Below, one piece after another: positions 1-8,728 of a stretch of DNA of 64,000 nt; position 1 is the first letter of the stretch; every line of letters starts with the position of its first letter. Where the stretch lies: positions 1 through 64,000 of the forward strand of contig NZ_VRMG01000007.1 of NCBI RefSeq assembly GCF_008040105.1. The letters run 5' to 3'. The stretch comes from Lacisediminihabitans profunda. GTDB taxonomy: Bacteria; Actinomycetota; Actinomycetes; Actinomycetales; Microbacteriaceae. Both the position numbers and the translations under genes were made by a program. The notes under the pieces are model-generated. The model saw only the letters and a list, made by a program, of their open reading frames with translations. It did not search any database and had not been told where the DNA came from.

Positions 1-2
1 CA

Positions 3-38
3 CAACCGTGCCCCCGTCACACGACGGGGGCACGGTTG
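3..38 (-). terminator. Rho-independent-type hairpin after sucCD
   Basis: A perfect 16-bp inverted repeat (arms 3-18 and 23-38) encloses a 4-nt loop (ACAC). It begins 22 nt past the sucD stop codon. The stem is very GC-rich, and no long T run follows on the minus strand, so termination may rest on stem stability. It could also stop a gene entering from the left. Confidence 0.8.
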
Positions 39-60
39 CCTTAAGCGGGCTGCGGCTGAA

Positions 61-963
61 CTACAGGTTCGCGAGCACCTCGCGCATGAGGGTGGCGGTC
101 TCGCTCGGCGTCTTGCCGACCTTGACCCCGGCGGCCTCGAGGGCCTCCTTCTTGCCCTGTGCGGTGCCGGCACCGGATGACACGATCGCGCCGGCATGGC
201 CCATCGTCTTGCCTTCCGGTGCGGTGAATCCGGCGACATAGCCCACGACGGGCTTGGTGACGTGTGCCTTGATGTAGTCGGCTGCACGCTCCTCGGCGTC
301 CCCGCCGATCTCGCCGATCATCACGATCGCCTTGGTCTCGGGGTCCGCCTCGAACGCCGCGAGGGCGTCGATGTGGGTGGTGCCGATGATGGGGTCGCCG
401 CCGATACCGATCGCGGTCGAGAAGCCCAGATCGCGCAGCTCGTACATCATCTGGTAGGTGAGGGTGCCCGACTTCGACACGAGGCCGATCGGCCCCTTGC
501 CCGTGATCGTGGCCGGCGTGATGCCGACGAGGGACTCACCGGGGGTGATGATGCCCGGGCAGTTCGGCCCGATGATGCGGGTGGTGCCGCCCTTGGCCTT
601 GGCCGTGGCCCAGAACTCGGCCGAGTCCTGAATGGGGATGCCCTCGGTGATCACGACGACCAGCGGGATCTCGGCCTCGATGGCCTCGAGCACGGCATCC
701 TTCGCGAACGCCGGCGGCACGAAGACGATCGACACGTCGGCGCCGGTCTTCTCGATCGCCTCGGCGACGGTCCCGAAGACGGGCAGCTCGACAGACCCTC
801 CGTCGCTGCCGGCGTGGGTGACGGTGGTGCCGGCCTTGCGGGCGTTGACGCCTCCGACGACCTGCGTGCCGGCCTTGAGCATGAGGGCGGTGTGCTTGGT
901 GCCCTCACCCCCGGTGATGCCCTGCACGATGACCTTGGAATCCTTGTTCAGAAAGATAGACAT
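61..963 (-). CDS. sucD: Succinyl-CoA ligase (ADP-forming) alpha subunit
   Basis: This subunit forms and cleaves succinyl-CoA in the TCA cycle, binding CoA and carrying the phosphohistidine; it works with SucC in the cytoplasm. At 300 aa it is full length for the family. An N-terminal Rossmann CoA-binding fold opens with [20 protein letters not shown] lies mid-protein, and the active-site His sits in [18 protein letters not shown] near residue 256. The ATG start lies 12 nt after the sucC stop, so the two are one transcript. A strong hairpin follows the stop. No odd features were seen. Confidence 0.97.
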   Translation of the reverse strand: MSIFLNKDSKVIVQGITGGEGTKHTALMLKAGTQVVGGVNARKAGTTVTHAGSDGGSVELPVFGTVAEAIEKTGADVSIVFVPPAFAKDAVLEAIEAEIPLVVVITEGIPIQDSAEFWATAKAKGGTTRIIGPNCPGIITPGESLVGITPATITGKGPIGLVSKSGTLTYQMMYELRDLGFSTAIGIGGDPIIGTTHIDALAAFEADPETKAIVMIGEIGGDAEERAADYIKAHVTKPVVGYVAGFTAPEGKTMGHAGAIVSSGAGTAQGKKEALEAAGVKVGKTPSETATLMREVLANL

Positions 964-975
964 TGTTCCGCGCCC

Positions 976-2139
976 TTACTTCGAAGCCAACTCGGCGGCC
1001 TTGTCGGCGCCTTCGTCCATGGTGTCTGCGAGCGAGACGAGTGGGTGGTTGTAGTCCGCCAGGATCTGGCGACCCTCCTGCACCTTGTTGCCGTCGAGGC
1101 GCACCACGAGCGGCTTGCTCGCCGTCGACCCGAGGGTCTTGAGCGCGCCTACGATGCCGTTCGCCACCGCGTCGCAGGAGGTGATTCCGCCGAAGACGTT
1201 CACGAATACACTCTTGACCTGCGCGTCGCCGAGGATCACGTCGAGGCCGTTCGCCATCACCTCGGCGGATGCCCCGCCACCGATGTCGAGGAAGTTGGCC
1301 GGCTTTGCGCCGCCCCACTTCTCACCCGCGTAGCTCACCACGTCGAGTGTGGACATGACCAGCCCGGCTCCGTTGCCGATCACGCCGACCTCGCCGTCGA
1401 GCTTGACGTAGTTGAGGCCGAGCCGCTTGGCCTTCGCCTCGAGCGGGTCTTCGGCGCCGGAGTCGACGAGCGCCTCGTGGTTCGGGTGGCGGAAGTCGGC
1501 GTTCTCGTCGAGCGAGACCTTGCCGTCGAGGGCCACGATGTCGCCGTCCTCGGTGAGCACGAGCGGGTTGACCTCGACGAGGGTGGCATCCTCGCCCTTG
1601 TAGACCTCGTAGAGCTTCACGAAGACGGGGGCGACCTTGTCCACGATCTCGGCCGGGAACTTCGCGGCGATCGCGATCTCGGTGGCCTTCGCGAGGTCGA
1701 TGCCGGCGAGCGGGTCCACCTCGATGCGGGCGAGGGCCTCCGGGCGCTCCACGGCCAGCTCCTCGATCTCCATGCCGCCCTCGAAGCTCGAGAGGGAGAG
1801 GTACGAGCGGTTCGCCCGGTCGAGCAGCACCGAGAAGTAGTACTCCTCCTTGATGCGAGCGCCGGCGGCCACCATCACGCGCTTGACGATGTGGCCCTTG
1901 ATGTCGAGTCCGAAGATGGTCTCGGAGGCCTTTGCAGCGTCATCCGGATTGTGCGCCACCTTCACGCCGCCCGCCTTGCCGCGCCCGCCTGCCTTCACCT
2001 GCGCCTTCACCACGACGGTGCCGCCGAGCTTCTCTGCCGCCGCTCGGACCTCGTCCGGGGTGTCGGCGATGATGCCGGCTAGAACAGGCACTCCGTACGC
2101 CTCAAAAAGGTCTCTTGCCTGATACTCGAAAAGATCCAC
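976..2139 (-). CDS. sucC: Succinyl-CoA ligase (ADP-forming) beta subunit
   Basis: This is the nucleotide-binding subunit (ATP-grasp fold) of succinyl-CoA synthetase, partner of SucD and first gene of a two-gene operon. The frame is open further upstream, but the conserved N-terminus [18 protein letters not shown] fixes the start at GTG 2139, giving 387 aa, the usual length. The [10 protein letters not shown] loop, [11 protein letters not shown] and the C-terminal [12 protein letters not shown] segment are typical. A pair of short palindromes lies about 90-120 nt upstream. No strong Shine-Dalgarno sequence precedes the GTG. Confidence 0.96.
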   Translation of the reverse strand: MDLFEYQARDLFEAYGVPVLAGIIADTPDEVRAAAEKLGGTVVVKAQVKAGGRGKAGGVKVAHNPDDAAKASETIFGLDIKGHIVKRVMVAAGARIKEEYYFSVLLDRANRSYLSLSSFEGGMEIEELAVERPEALARIEVDPLAGIDLAKATEIAIAAKFPAEIVDKVAPVFVKLYEVYKGEDATLVEVNPLVLTEDGDIVALDGKVSLDENADFRHPNHEALVDSGAEDPLEAKAKRLGLNYVKLDGEVGVIGNGAGLVMSTLDVVSYAGEKWGGAKPANFLDIGGGASAEVMANGLDVILGDAQVKSVFVNVFGGITSCDAVANGIVGALKTLGSTASKPLVVRLDGNKVQEGRQILADYNHPLVSLADTMDEGADKAAELASK

Positions 2140-2229
2140 GCTGCTTGTCCAATCCGCAGGTCGTTTGTCTGATGGGCCACTGAGCTGTTGCCGCACCGGT
2201 GTTCGCATGCGACGTCGCTCTGGGCACTG

Positions 2230-2258
2230 TCTCGACGCCGAGATAGTTCGACGTCAAG
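2230..2258. promoter_or_regulatory. Candidate tandem operator upstream of sucCD
   Basis: Two related palindromes have centres 16 nt apart: TCTCGACGCCGAGA at 2230-2243, and a second built on GACGTC with flanking TT/AA at 2247-2258. They lie in the 241-nt divergent gap between sucC and the MpaB-like gene. The geometry suggests a dimeric repressor or activator binding side by side. The regulator is unknown and this is inference from symmetry only. Confidence 0.35.
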
Positions 2259-2380
2259 ACACTTGGGCCACCAAGAACTCTACTCTTGGCTCACCTGTCG
2301 GCTCACCGTGAGGCCGGCCGGGGGCGTGAAACTTCTCCCGTTCTTACGTCACTCACGGCGCCGCGCCCCACAATGGTTCC

Positions 2381-3124
2381 ATGCCACTCATCGATCTCGG
2401 CGGCGAAGGCGTGCTGCTTGCCGGCGGCGGCAGGGCCATCCTGCTGCAGCTCGCCGACCCCGCGATCGGGCACGCGGTGGCCGAACACAGCAGCTTCGCG
2501 ACCGACCCGCTTCGACGACTGCGCAACACGCTCACCTACGTCTATGCGCTCGTGTTCGGAACGCCGGCGCAGATCGCGAAGGTCACGGCGATGGTGCACC
2601 GGGCCCACGAGCCGGTGCGTTCCGCCGGCTACGACGCCGCGGACACCCGCCTGCAGCTCTGGGTGGCCGCCACGCTCTACGACACCGCGACGGTGCTGCA
2701 CTCACGCATCTTCGGGCCCCTGACCGACGCGGATGCCGACGAGGTCTACCGCGAATACGCGGTGGTCGGTACCGCCCTGGGCATGCCGCCCGAACTGTGG
2801 CCGCCCGACCGAGCGGCCTTCCGGAGCTACTGGGAGCACCGTCTCACCGAGCTCCGCGTCGACGACGCGGCCCGGGGCGTCTGCCGCCAGCTGCTGCATC
2901 CGAAGACCGGTCCACTCTGGCTTCGCGCGGTGATGCCCGCGGCCGGGCTGGTGACGGCCGGCCTGCTGCCGGCGGAGCTCCGCGCCGCCTACGGGCTGCC
3001 GTGGAGTGCCCGGCGCGCCCGGCGCTTCGACCGTTTTTTGCGGGTGACGGCGTTCGTCTACCCGCGGCTCCCCCGCGGCCTCCGGCACTGGCCGAAGAAC
3101 CACTATCTCCGCGTGCTCGGCTGA
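2381..3124 (+). CDS. Oxygenase MpaB-like family protein (DUF2236)
   Basis: A 247-aa protein that resembles the DUF2236/MpaB family, which includes the heme latex-clearing oxygenase Lcp and fungal MpaB. The family pattern seen here includes an N-terminal GGGRAILLQLADPAIGHAV segment, FATDPLRRLRNTLTYVYALVFG, and the central LWVAATLYDTATVLHSRIFGPL. The actual substrate is unknown. It stands alone, divergent from sucC. No clear ribosome-binding site precedes the ATG, so translation may be leaderless. The family assignment is fairly secure; enzymatic activity is not demonstrated by the sequence. Confidence 0.8.
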   Translation: MPLIDLGGEGVLLAGGGRAILLQLADPAIGHAVAEHSSFATDPLRRLRNTLTYVYALVFGTPAQIAKVTAMVHRAHEPVRSAGYDAADTRLQLWVAATLYDTATVLHSRIFGPLTDADADEVYREYAVVGTALGMPPELWPPDRAAFRSYWEHRLTELRVDDAARGVCRQLLHPKTGPLWLRAVMPAAGLVTAGLLPAELRAAYGLPWSARRARRFDRFLRVTAFVYPRLPRGLRHWPKNHYLRVLG

Positions 3125-3184
3125 CCCCGCCTCCCGTGCGCCCTCCAGTCTCCCCTTCCGCGGTTTCCCCTTCCGCCACAGTTA

Positions 3185-3277
3185 CTCCTTCCGAAATCCA
3201 TGCAATTCGTGCCGACGCGCCGCTCAGGTGCGCCGCCGCGCGGCGTGTTGCCAAGAAAGCATGGATTTCGGAAGGAG
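3185..3277. repeat. Perfect 19-bp inverted repeat flanking 55 nt
   Basis: The arm CTCCTTCCGAAATCCATGC (3185-3203) is repeated exactly inverted at 3259-3277. It lies in the 259-nt gap between the MpaB-like gene and the winged-helix gene. Upstream of the left arm the core CCTTCCG recurs at 3154, 3169 and 3187, so the arm is the last unit of a short array. The enclosed 55 nt are GC-rich and hold no gene. The arms could form a long stem in RNA, or be the ends of a miniature element. Confidence 0.8.
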
Positions 3278-3383
3278 AGGGGGAGGAAGGGAGGGAGCGG
3301 GAGGGCGTCCCATTGCATCCCCTCGTTTACTCGAGCATAGCTCAGTACGCCCGGCGACGGGGGTCTTCGGCATACTTGCGCGT

Positions 3384-4451
3384 ATGGCCACACCGGTGAG
3401 TGCGAACGACCTTCTGCGCATGCGGCTCACGAGTCAGCTGATCGGCGGCTCGTCGCTCGCCCCCGCCGCGGTCGTGACGCACATGCTCGCCACCCAGGCC
3501 CAGGACTTCGCCCAGGCGCTCTGGGCCATCGGGGTGCGGTCGCCCGGCTCGACGCGGTCCTCGGTGCTCGGCTCGCTGCGGTCCGGGGATGTCGTCCGAT
3601 CCTGGCCATTCCGCGGAACCCTGATGTTCGTGCCGGCCGAAGATCTCGGCTGGATGCTCGGAATCTCCGCCCACCGCGCGCTGAGCGCGGCGGCGGCCCG
3701 ACACCGCACGCTCGAGCTCGACGACGCCGCCCTGTCCGAGGCGCGCGATCTCACCGTGGCGGCGCTGGAGGGAGGCCGGATGCTCGGACGGGATGACTAC
3801 TTCGCCCTGCTCGAGAGTCACGGCATCCGCACCACCGGCCAGCGCGGCGTGCACATCATCTGGGTTCTCGCCCAGACCGGAGTCGTGTGCTGGGGGCCGC
3901 CCCTCGGCACCCAGCAGGGGCTCGTGCTCGTCGACGAGTGGGTGGGTTCATCCCGTGTGCTCGGCCGCGACGAGGCCCTGCGCGAGCTGGTCGTTCGCTA
4001 CTTCGCCGGGCACGGGCCCGCGACGTTGAAAGACCTGGCCTGGTGGGCGAAGGGCACCGTCGCCGATCTGACCCTGGGTATCGCGCTCGCGGGCGATGCG
4101 CTCGAGCAGCTCAGCCACGAGGGCACCGCCTATTGGAGGCTCGCGGGCGCTCCGGACCCATCGGGCTGGCCCGCCCTCACGATGTTGCCGGGCTTCGACG
4201 AATACCTGCTCGGCTACCAGGCGCGCGACCTTCCCCTCGCGGTAGAACACAGCCAAAAGATCGTGCCGGGCAACAACGGAGTCTTCCTCCCGACGATCGT
4301 CGTCAACGGTCGGGTGGTCGGAACCTGGAAGCGCGCGTTCCGCGGTGCGTCCATCACGGTGACGCCGGAGCCGTTCGCCGAACTCTCCGCGGCGAACACC
4401 GCCGCCCTGGAGCGCGCGACGAAGCGCTACACATCGTTCTTCGCGGGCTAG
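3384..4451 (+). CDS. Winged-helix DNA-binding protein, AlkZ/YcaQ-like (HTH_42)
   Basis: A 355-aa protein of the HTH_42 superfamily, which includes AlkZ and YcaQ DNA glycosylases that unhook crosslinked bases. The family's Q-x-Q motif is visible in MLATQAQDFAQALWAIGVRS. LPGFDEYLLGYQ near the C-terminus is also typical. A longer reading frame exists upstream, but the conserved N-terminus MATPVSANDLLRMRLTSQL favours ATG 3384; no clear ribosome-binding site is seen. Its stop codon interleaves with that of pcrA (CTAG, 4448-4451). Glycosylase activity is inferred from the family only. Confidence 0.8.
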   Translation: MATPVSANDLLRMRLTSQLIGGSSLAPAAVVTHMLATQAQDFAQALWAIGVRSPGSTRSSVLGSLRSGDVVRSWPFRGTLMFVPAEDLGWMLGISAHRALSAAAARHRTLELDDAALSEARDLTVAALEGGRMLGRDDYFALLESHGIRTTGQRGVHIIWVLAQTGVVCWGPPLGTQQGLVLVDEWVGSSRVLGRDEALRELVVRYFAGHGPATLKDLAWWAKGTVADLTLGIALAGDALEQLSHEGTAYWRLAGAPDPSGWPALTMLPGFDEYLLGYQARDLPLAVEHSQKIVPGNNGVFLPTIVVNGRVVGTWKRAFRGASITVTPEPFAELSAANTAALERATKRYTSFFAG

Positions 4452-6862
4452 AGCTTCTCGATCGGGCTGATCTTGATGAGCAGCCGCTTGCGGCCCGCCG
4501 ACTCGAACTGAACCTCGGCGACGCTCTTCGGGCCGACACCGGTCACGGCGGTCACCCGTCCGTCGCCGAAGTCCACGTGCCGGATGCGGTCGCCGGCGGC
4601 GAGGCTGAGGTCGCCGTTGTCGCGCACCGTGTTCGTGACCTTGTTGGCCCACTCGGTCTTGGGCTGGGCGGCGCGGGCCGCTCGCGCCAGGGCGGTGGCG
4701 CCGGGCCCGACCGAGCCCGCGTAGCCGGCGCCGAGCGACGGCCCCGACGATTCGACGCCGAATCCGCCGCGGCGCGCGTTGAGTGCGCGCGCTTGGGTTC
4801 CCCCGCGCGAGTTCGCCATGCCGGGCGACTGGCGCCACTCGATGAGCTCCGGCGGGATCTCCTGCAGGTAGCGCGAGGGCATCGCGACCGAGACGTCGCC
4901 GAACTGCGCGCGCGTCATCGCGAGCGAGAGGTAGAGCTTGCGGCGTGCTCGCGTGATGCCGACGTAGAACAGCCGGCGCTCCTCGGCCGGTCCGCCGGGT
5001 TCGTTCGCGGACATCCGGTGCGGCAGCAGGTCCTCCTCGATGCCGGTGAGGAACACGGCCTCGTACTCGAGCCCCTTCGCGGTGTGCAGCGTCATGAGCG
5101 AGACGGTTCCGCTCGAGTCGTCCAGGTCATCCGCCGCGGCCACGAGCGAGGTCTCGGTGAGGAAGTCGAGGAGGGTGCCCTCCGGGTTGTTCTTGTTGAA
5201 CTCCTTGGTCACCGCCACGAGCTCTTCCACGTTCTCGGCGCGCGCCTCGTCCTGCGGGTCGCGGGAGGCCCGCAGCGCCTCCACGAACCCGGTCTTCGTG
5301 AGCAGCGCCGTGAGGATGTCCGCGACGGGGGCCGTGTCTGCGGTGAGCGCGACCTCGTCGAGGGTCGCCCCCAGCCGAAGGATCGCGCCGGTGATCTTCG
5401 GACCGAAGCCCATCTCGTCCGCGTGCCGCAGGGCCTCCCGGAGGGTCACGCCGTGATGGTCCGCGTAGCTCTGCAGCGCCGCCTCGGTCACCCCGCCGAT
5501 GCCGCGCTTGGGGGTGTTGAGAATCCGGCGCAGGGCCATGGGATCCGCCGGGTTGGCCACCGCGATGAGGTAGCCGAAGGCGTCCTTGATCTCGGCCCGC
5601 TCGTAGAACTTGGTGCCGCCGAGCACGCGGTAGGGCAGCGCCGAACGGATGAAGATCTCCTCCAGCGCTCGGGTCTGCGCGTTGGTGCGGTAGAACACGG
5701 CCATGTCGCGGTACTCGAGGCCCTGGGCGTGCAGCTCGGTGATCTCGTCCGCGATGAACTGCGCCTCGTCGTGCTGGCTGTACCCGGTGAACCCGACGAT
5801 CTTGTCGCCCTCGCCGATGGTCGTGAACAGCTTCTTGTCCTTGCGGTCGAAGTTGTTGGAGATCACCGCGTTCGCCGCGCTCAGGATGTTCTGCGTGGAC
5901 CGGTAGTTCTGTTCGAGCAGCACGACCTTGGAGTTGGGGAAGTCGCGCTCGAACTCCACGATGTTGCGGATGTCCGCCCCCCGGAACGCGTAGATGGACT
6001 GGTCGGAGTCGCCGACCACGGTGAGGGATGCCGGCTCGAGGTGCTTCGTCGGGTTGCTGAGCAGGGACCCGTCGAAGCCGGTCGCGCCGCCGAGCAGGTC
6101 GGTGCGCGGGGGCTGGGTGAGCTCCCGGATGAGCGAGTACTGCGCGTGGTTGGTGTCCTGGTACTCGTCGACGAGGATGTGCCTGAAGCGTCGCTGGTAG
6201 AGGGCGGCGACCTGCGGGAAGGCCCGGAAGAGGTAGACCGTCTGACCGATGAGGTCGTCGAAGTCGAACGCGTTGGCGCTGGAGAGGCTGCGCGTGTACT
6301 CGCGGAAGATGTCGAGGAACACCCGCTCCTGCGGGTCGTTGAAGTTGGCGCCCCTGGCGTAGGACTCCACGTCGCTCAACTCGTTCTTGAGCTTGGAGAT
6401 CTTGCCGGCCACTCCGCTCACCGTGAAGCCGAAGGTGTCGGCGTCCAGGTCCTTGATGATCCGCTTGATGAGGGCCCGCGAGTCGGCGGAGTCGTAGATG
6501 GTGAAGTTCTTGCCGAAGCCGAAGTGCTCGGCCTCGCGGCGCAGGATGCGCACGCACGCGGAATGGAAGGTGGAGATCCACATGCCCTGCGCGGCCTGCC
6601 CGAGCAGCGCCTCGACGCGTTCCCGCATCTCCGCGGCCGCCTTGTTGGTGAAGGTGATGGCCAGGATCTGCGACGGCCAGGCGTCCCGCGTCTCGATCAG
6701 GCTCGCGACTCGGCGAGTGAGCACGCTCGTCTTGCCCGAGCCCGCCCCGGCCACGATGAGCAGCGCCTGCCCGCGGTATTCGACAGCCTCGCGCTGCTGC
6801 GGGTTGAGCCCCGCGAGAAGCGGAGACTCGGTGGGCTCAGCCGGATCCAGAATGAAGGTCAT
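4448..6862 (-). CDS. pcrA: ATP-dependent DNA helicase UvrD/PcrA
   Basis: A superfamily 1A 3'-5' helicase used in nucleotide excision repair and removal of RecA from DNA. At 804 aa it is a complete family member. The Walker A motif AGAGSGKT is at residues 38-45. The DEYQDTNHAQY Walker B region, VGDSDQSIYAFRGAD, LEQNYRSTQNIL and VGITRARRKLYL follow in family order. The last 60 residues form a Tudor-like tail (GDRIRHVDFGDGRV), as in PcrA, which binds RNA polymerase. It is a single gene, tail-to-tail with the AlkZ-like gene, a possible shared repair theme. Confidence 0.96.
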   Translation of the reverse strand: MTFILDPAEPTESPLLAGLNPQQREAVEYRGQALLIVAGAGSGKTSVLTRRVASLIETRDAWPSQILAITFTNKAAAEMRERVEALLGQAAQGMWISTFHSACVRILRREAEHFGFGKNFTIYDSADSRALIKRIIKDLDADTFGFTVSGVAGKISKLKNELSDVESYARGANFNDPQERVFLDIFREYTRSLSSANAFDFDDLIGQTVYLFRAFPQVAALYQRRFRHILVDEYQDTNHAQYSLIRELTQPPRTDLLGGATGFDGSLLSNPTKHLEPASLTVVGDSDQSIYAFRGADIRNIVEFERDFPNSKVVLLEQNYRSTQNILSAANAVISNNFDRKDKKLFTTIGEGDKIVGFTGYSQHDEAQFIADEITELHAQGLEYRDMAVFYRTNAQTRALEEIFIRSALPYRVLGGTKFYERAEIKDAFGYLIAVANPADPMALRRILNTPKRGIGGVTEAALQSYADHHGVTLREALRHADEMGFGPKITGAILRLGATLDEVALTADTAPVADILTALLTKTGFVEALRASRDPQDEARAENVEELVAVTKEFNKNNPEGTLLDFLTETSLVAAADDLDDSSGTVSLMTLHTAKGLEYEAVFLTGIEEDLLPHRMSANEPGGPAEERRLFYVGITRARRKLYLSLAMTRAQFGDVSVAMPSRYLQEIPPELIEWRQSPGMANSRGGTQARALNARRGGFGVESSGPSLGAGYAGSVGPGATALARAARAAQPKTEWANKVTNTVRDNGDLSLAAGDRIRHVDFGDGRVTAVTGVGPKSVAEVQFESAGRKRLLIKISPIEKL

Positions 6863-6911
6863 GTCGCACCAATTCTAGGCGGCGCCCCCGACAGCCACCT
6901 CGACGTCGCGG

Positions 6912-7910
6912 CTACCCGAGCGCGGCACGCACCTCGATCGCGAGGTCCGGCTGGTCGGCGAACACCCCGTCCACTCCCGTGTTGTAGATCACCCCGAACT
7001 CGCGCCGCCAGTCGCCGAACTCGTCGGCGGCATCGCCCAGGCGCAGCGGCTTCGCCAGAAACTTGTTCTCCGCGCGCAGCGTCCAGCAGAACACCGTGAG
7101 GCCGGCGTCGTGGGCGCGGGCCACGAGGTCGGTCACACCCTCGGCGGATGTCGGTGCCCCCTTCGGCAGGATCAGCCGCTTGTGCACGCTGATGCCGTCG
7201 ACCTCCGCGGCGAGGTCGGCGAGCCCGCCGCGAGTGAGATAGGCGGAGTACGGCGAGGCCTTCCTGCCTTTCGCGGCCACCTCGTCGGCCGGGGCGCCCT
7301 TCGCGTCGATCAGGTAGACGAGCGTCGCGGTGACCCCGCGTGCCCGAACCGCCAGCAGTGCGCTCTTCTCGAAGCTCTCCACGGTGAGGCGGTCGTCATC
7401 CGTCCAGCCGGCGGCGCTCAGCTCGCTCGCCAGCAGCACGTCGAGCGGTAGGCCGATCGACGCGAAGTAGGCGGCGTGCTTCACCTCCACGACGAGACCG
7501 ACCCGGCGGGGCGCGCCGTCGACCAGTTCGAGCAGGTCGGAGAGTCTCAGGATGCCCTGCTCCCCCGCCGCCTCGTCGTTGTGCGGACGCACCTTCGGCA
7601 GCCGCTCGCGCGCCTTCAGCGTCGCCAGCTCGGCCCAGGTGAAGTCCTCGGTGAACCAGCCGGTGAGACTGGAGCCGTCGATCGTGCGCGTGGTCCGCCG
7701 GTCGGCGAACTCGGGCCGGCTCGCCACATCCGTGGTTCCGGAGATCTCGTTCTCGTGCCTGATCACCAGCACGCCGTCCCTCGACGCGACCAGGTCGGGT
7801 TCGAGCGCATCGGCGCCCTGCTCGATCGCGAGCTCGTACGCCGCGCGAGTGTGTTCCGGCCGATAACCGCTGGCGCCCCGGTGGGCGATTACGAGGGGGA
7901 GAGAGTTCAC
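6912..7910 (-). CDS. Glycerophosphodiester phosphodiesterase
   Basis: Hydrolyses glycerophosphodiesters to glycerol 3-phosphate and an alcohol. The TIM-barrel GDPD signature is at the N-terminus: VIAHRGASGYRPEHT followed by the metal-binding EPDLVASRDGVLVIRHE. The chosen start is GTG 7910 (332 aa), which places the catalytic HRG near residue 10, as usual. A further ATG at 7970 would add 20 residues but would overlap the start of the divergent zinc-ribbon gene by 2 bases. There is no signal peptide in the short version, so a cytoplasmic location is likely. Confidence 0.9.
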   Translation of the reverse strand: MNSLPLVIAHRGASGYRPEHTRAAYELAIEQGADALEPDLVASRDGVLVIRHENEISGTTDVASRPEFADRRTTRTIDGSSLTGWFTEDFTWAELATLKARERLPKVRPHNDEAAGEQGILRLSDLLELVDGAPRRVGLVVEVKHAAYFASIGLPLDVLLASELSAAGWTDDDRLTVESFEKSALLAVRARGVTATLVYLIDAKGAPADEVAAKGRKASPYSAYLTRGGLADLAAEVDGISVHKRLILPKGAPTSAEGVTDLVARAHDAGLTVFCWTLRAENKFLAKPLRLGDAADEFGDWRREFGVIYNTGVDGVFADQPDLAIEVRAALG

Positions 7911-7968
7911 GCTGCCACGGTACGGGACGCACAAAGACAGCAGTTGAACTGGGGGTAATCTCAACGAC

Positions 7969-8205
7969 ATGGGGAAATGCGCGAACTGCGGGGAGGCGCT
8001 GCGACCCGCATGGAAGTACTGCATCAAGTGCGGGATGCGCGTGGTGCAGCCCGAGCACGACATCCCCGGCGCCATCCGTCCGGAGCCCGGGCCGGCTCGG
8101 CGCAAGCGCCCGGATCCGATGCTCGCGTTCGGCGCGGTGATGGCCGTGGTGGGGGTCGCCCTCATCGTCTGGGTCGCCATCGTCGTGTTCACCCCCCGTG
8201 GCTGA
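7969..8205 (+). CDS. Small zinc-ribbon membrane protein
   Basis: A 78-aa protein with an N-terminal zinc ribbon (C4-x2-C7 and C18-x2-C21 in MGKCANCGEAL and YCIKCGMRV). A short basic linker (ARRKRPDP) leads to one C-terminal transmembrane helix (about residues 52-73). Such proteins are common and of unknown function. Its last codons overlap the GTG start of the next membrane gene by 8 nt, so the two are translationally coupled. The architecture suggests a membrane-tethered metal-binding or scaffold module. Confidence 0.8.
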   Translation: MGKCANCGEALRPAWKYCIKCGMRVVQPEHDIPGAIRPEPGPARRKRPDPMLAFGAVMAVVGVALIVWVAIVVFTPRG

Positions 8206-8719
8206 GGGAGCCGTCGCCTGGCGGGAGCCCGCAAGGGCGCTGCCGTTGCGCTGGGGCGGCTACCGCGGGCGCTACGCCGCCGCCGTCGCTCTCCTCCTCG
8301 TCGGCGGACTCCTCGTGCAGGCAGCCTCCGTCTACGCCGGCTACCTCCTGGTCGGCGGTCTGGCCGCCCACATCGCCGGGTGGATCGTCCTGCCCGCCCG
8401 CGGTCCGCGCCGGGTCGCGATGACGCTGCCGAGCGCCCTCGCCGTCGGCTCCCTCCTCTTCGGGTCTGCGGGCAGCATCCTGCTCGTGATCCCGCTCGCC
8501 GGCTGGCTCTACCTTCGCCAGCGCCCGGCGATCGCCTACCTCGTCACCGTGTTGCCCGTGCTGGGCGGGCTGGTGCTCAGCCAGCTCTACCCGCAGTACG
8601 GTCACGGTGCCATCGTCGTCGCGGTCTCCACGGTCGTGCTCGTGGCCTCCGCCTGGCTCGGCCGGTCGATAGCCAAATCGAGGCCAATCTCCAGCCAGAG
8701 CAGAGTAAAGGTCCGCTAA
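8198..8719 (+). CDS. Hypothetical multi-pass membrane protein
   Basis: A 173-aa protein not recognised as a named family. It has about five hydrophobic segments (roughly residues 28-45, 47-70, 80-104, 110-128 and 138-155) separated by short basic loops (LPARGPRRVAM, LYLRQRPA), and a basic C-terminal tail. The GTG start lies inside the end of the zinc-ribbon gene and the BI-1 gene begins 9 nt after its stop. The three genes are probably one transcript. Its function may relate to its neighbours. Confidence 0.75.
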   Translation: MAEGAVAWREPARALPLRWGGYRGRYAAAVALLLVGGLLVQAASVYAGYLLVGGLAAHIAGWIVLPARGPRRVAMTLPSALAVGSLLFGSAGSILLVIPLAGWLYLRQRPAIAYLVTVLPVLGGLVLSQLYPQYGHGAIVVAVSTVVLVASAWLGRSIAKSRPISSQSRVKVR

Positions 8720-8728
8720 TCTTGAGGC

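Noticed and set aside
196-2082. Long plus-strand open frame opposite sucCD
   Set aside because: Antisense shadow of GC-rich genes; composition is Arg/Asp/Leu/Val-rich with no family, and both sucC and sucD are certain.
3887-7099. 1070-codon plus-strand open frame over pcrA
   Set aside because: Shadow of the winged-helix and pcrA genes; no domains, biased composition.
7911-7970. ATG 7970 as the glycerophosphodiesterase start
   Set aside because: It overlaps the start of the divergent zinc-ribbon gene and puts 30 untypical residues before HRG.
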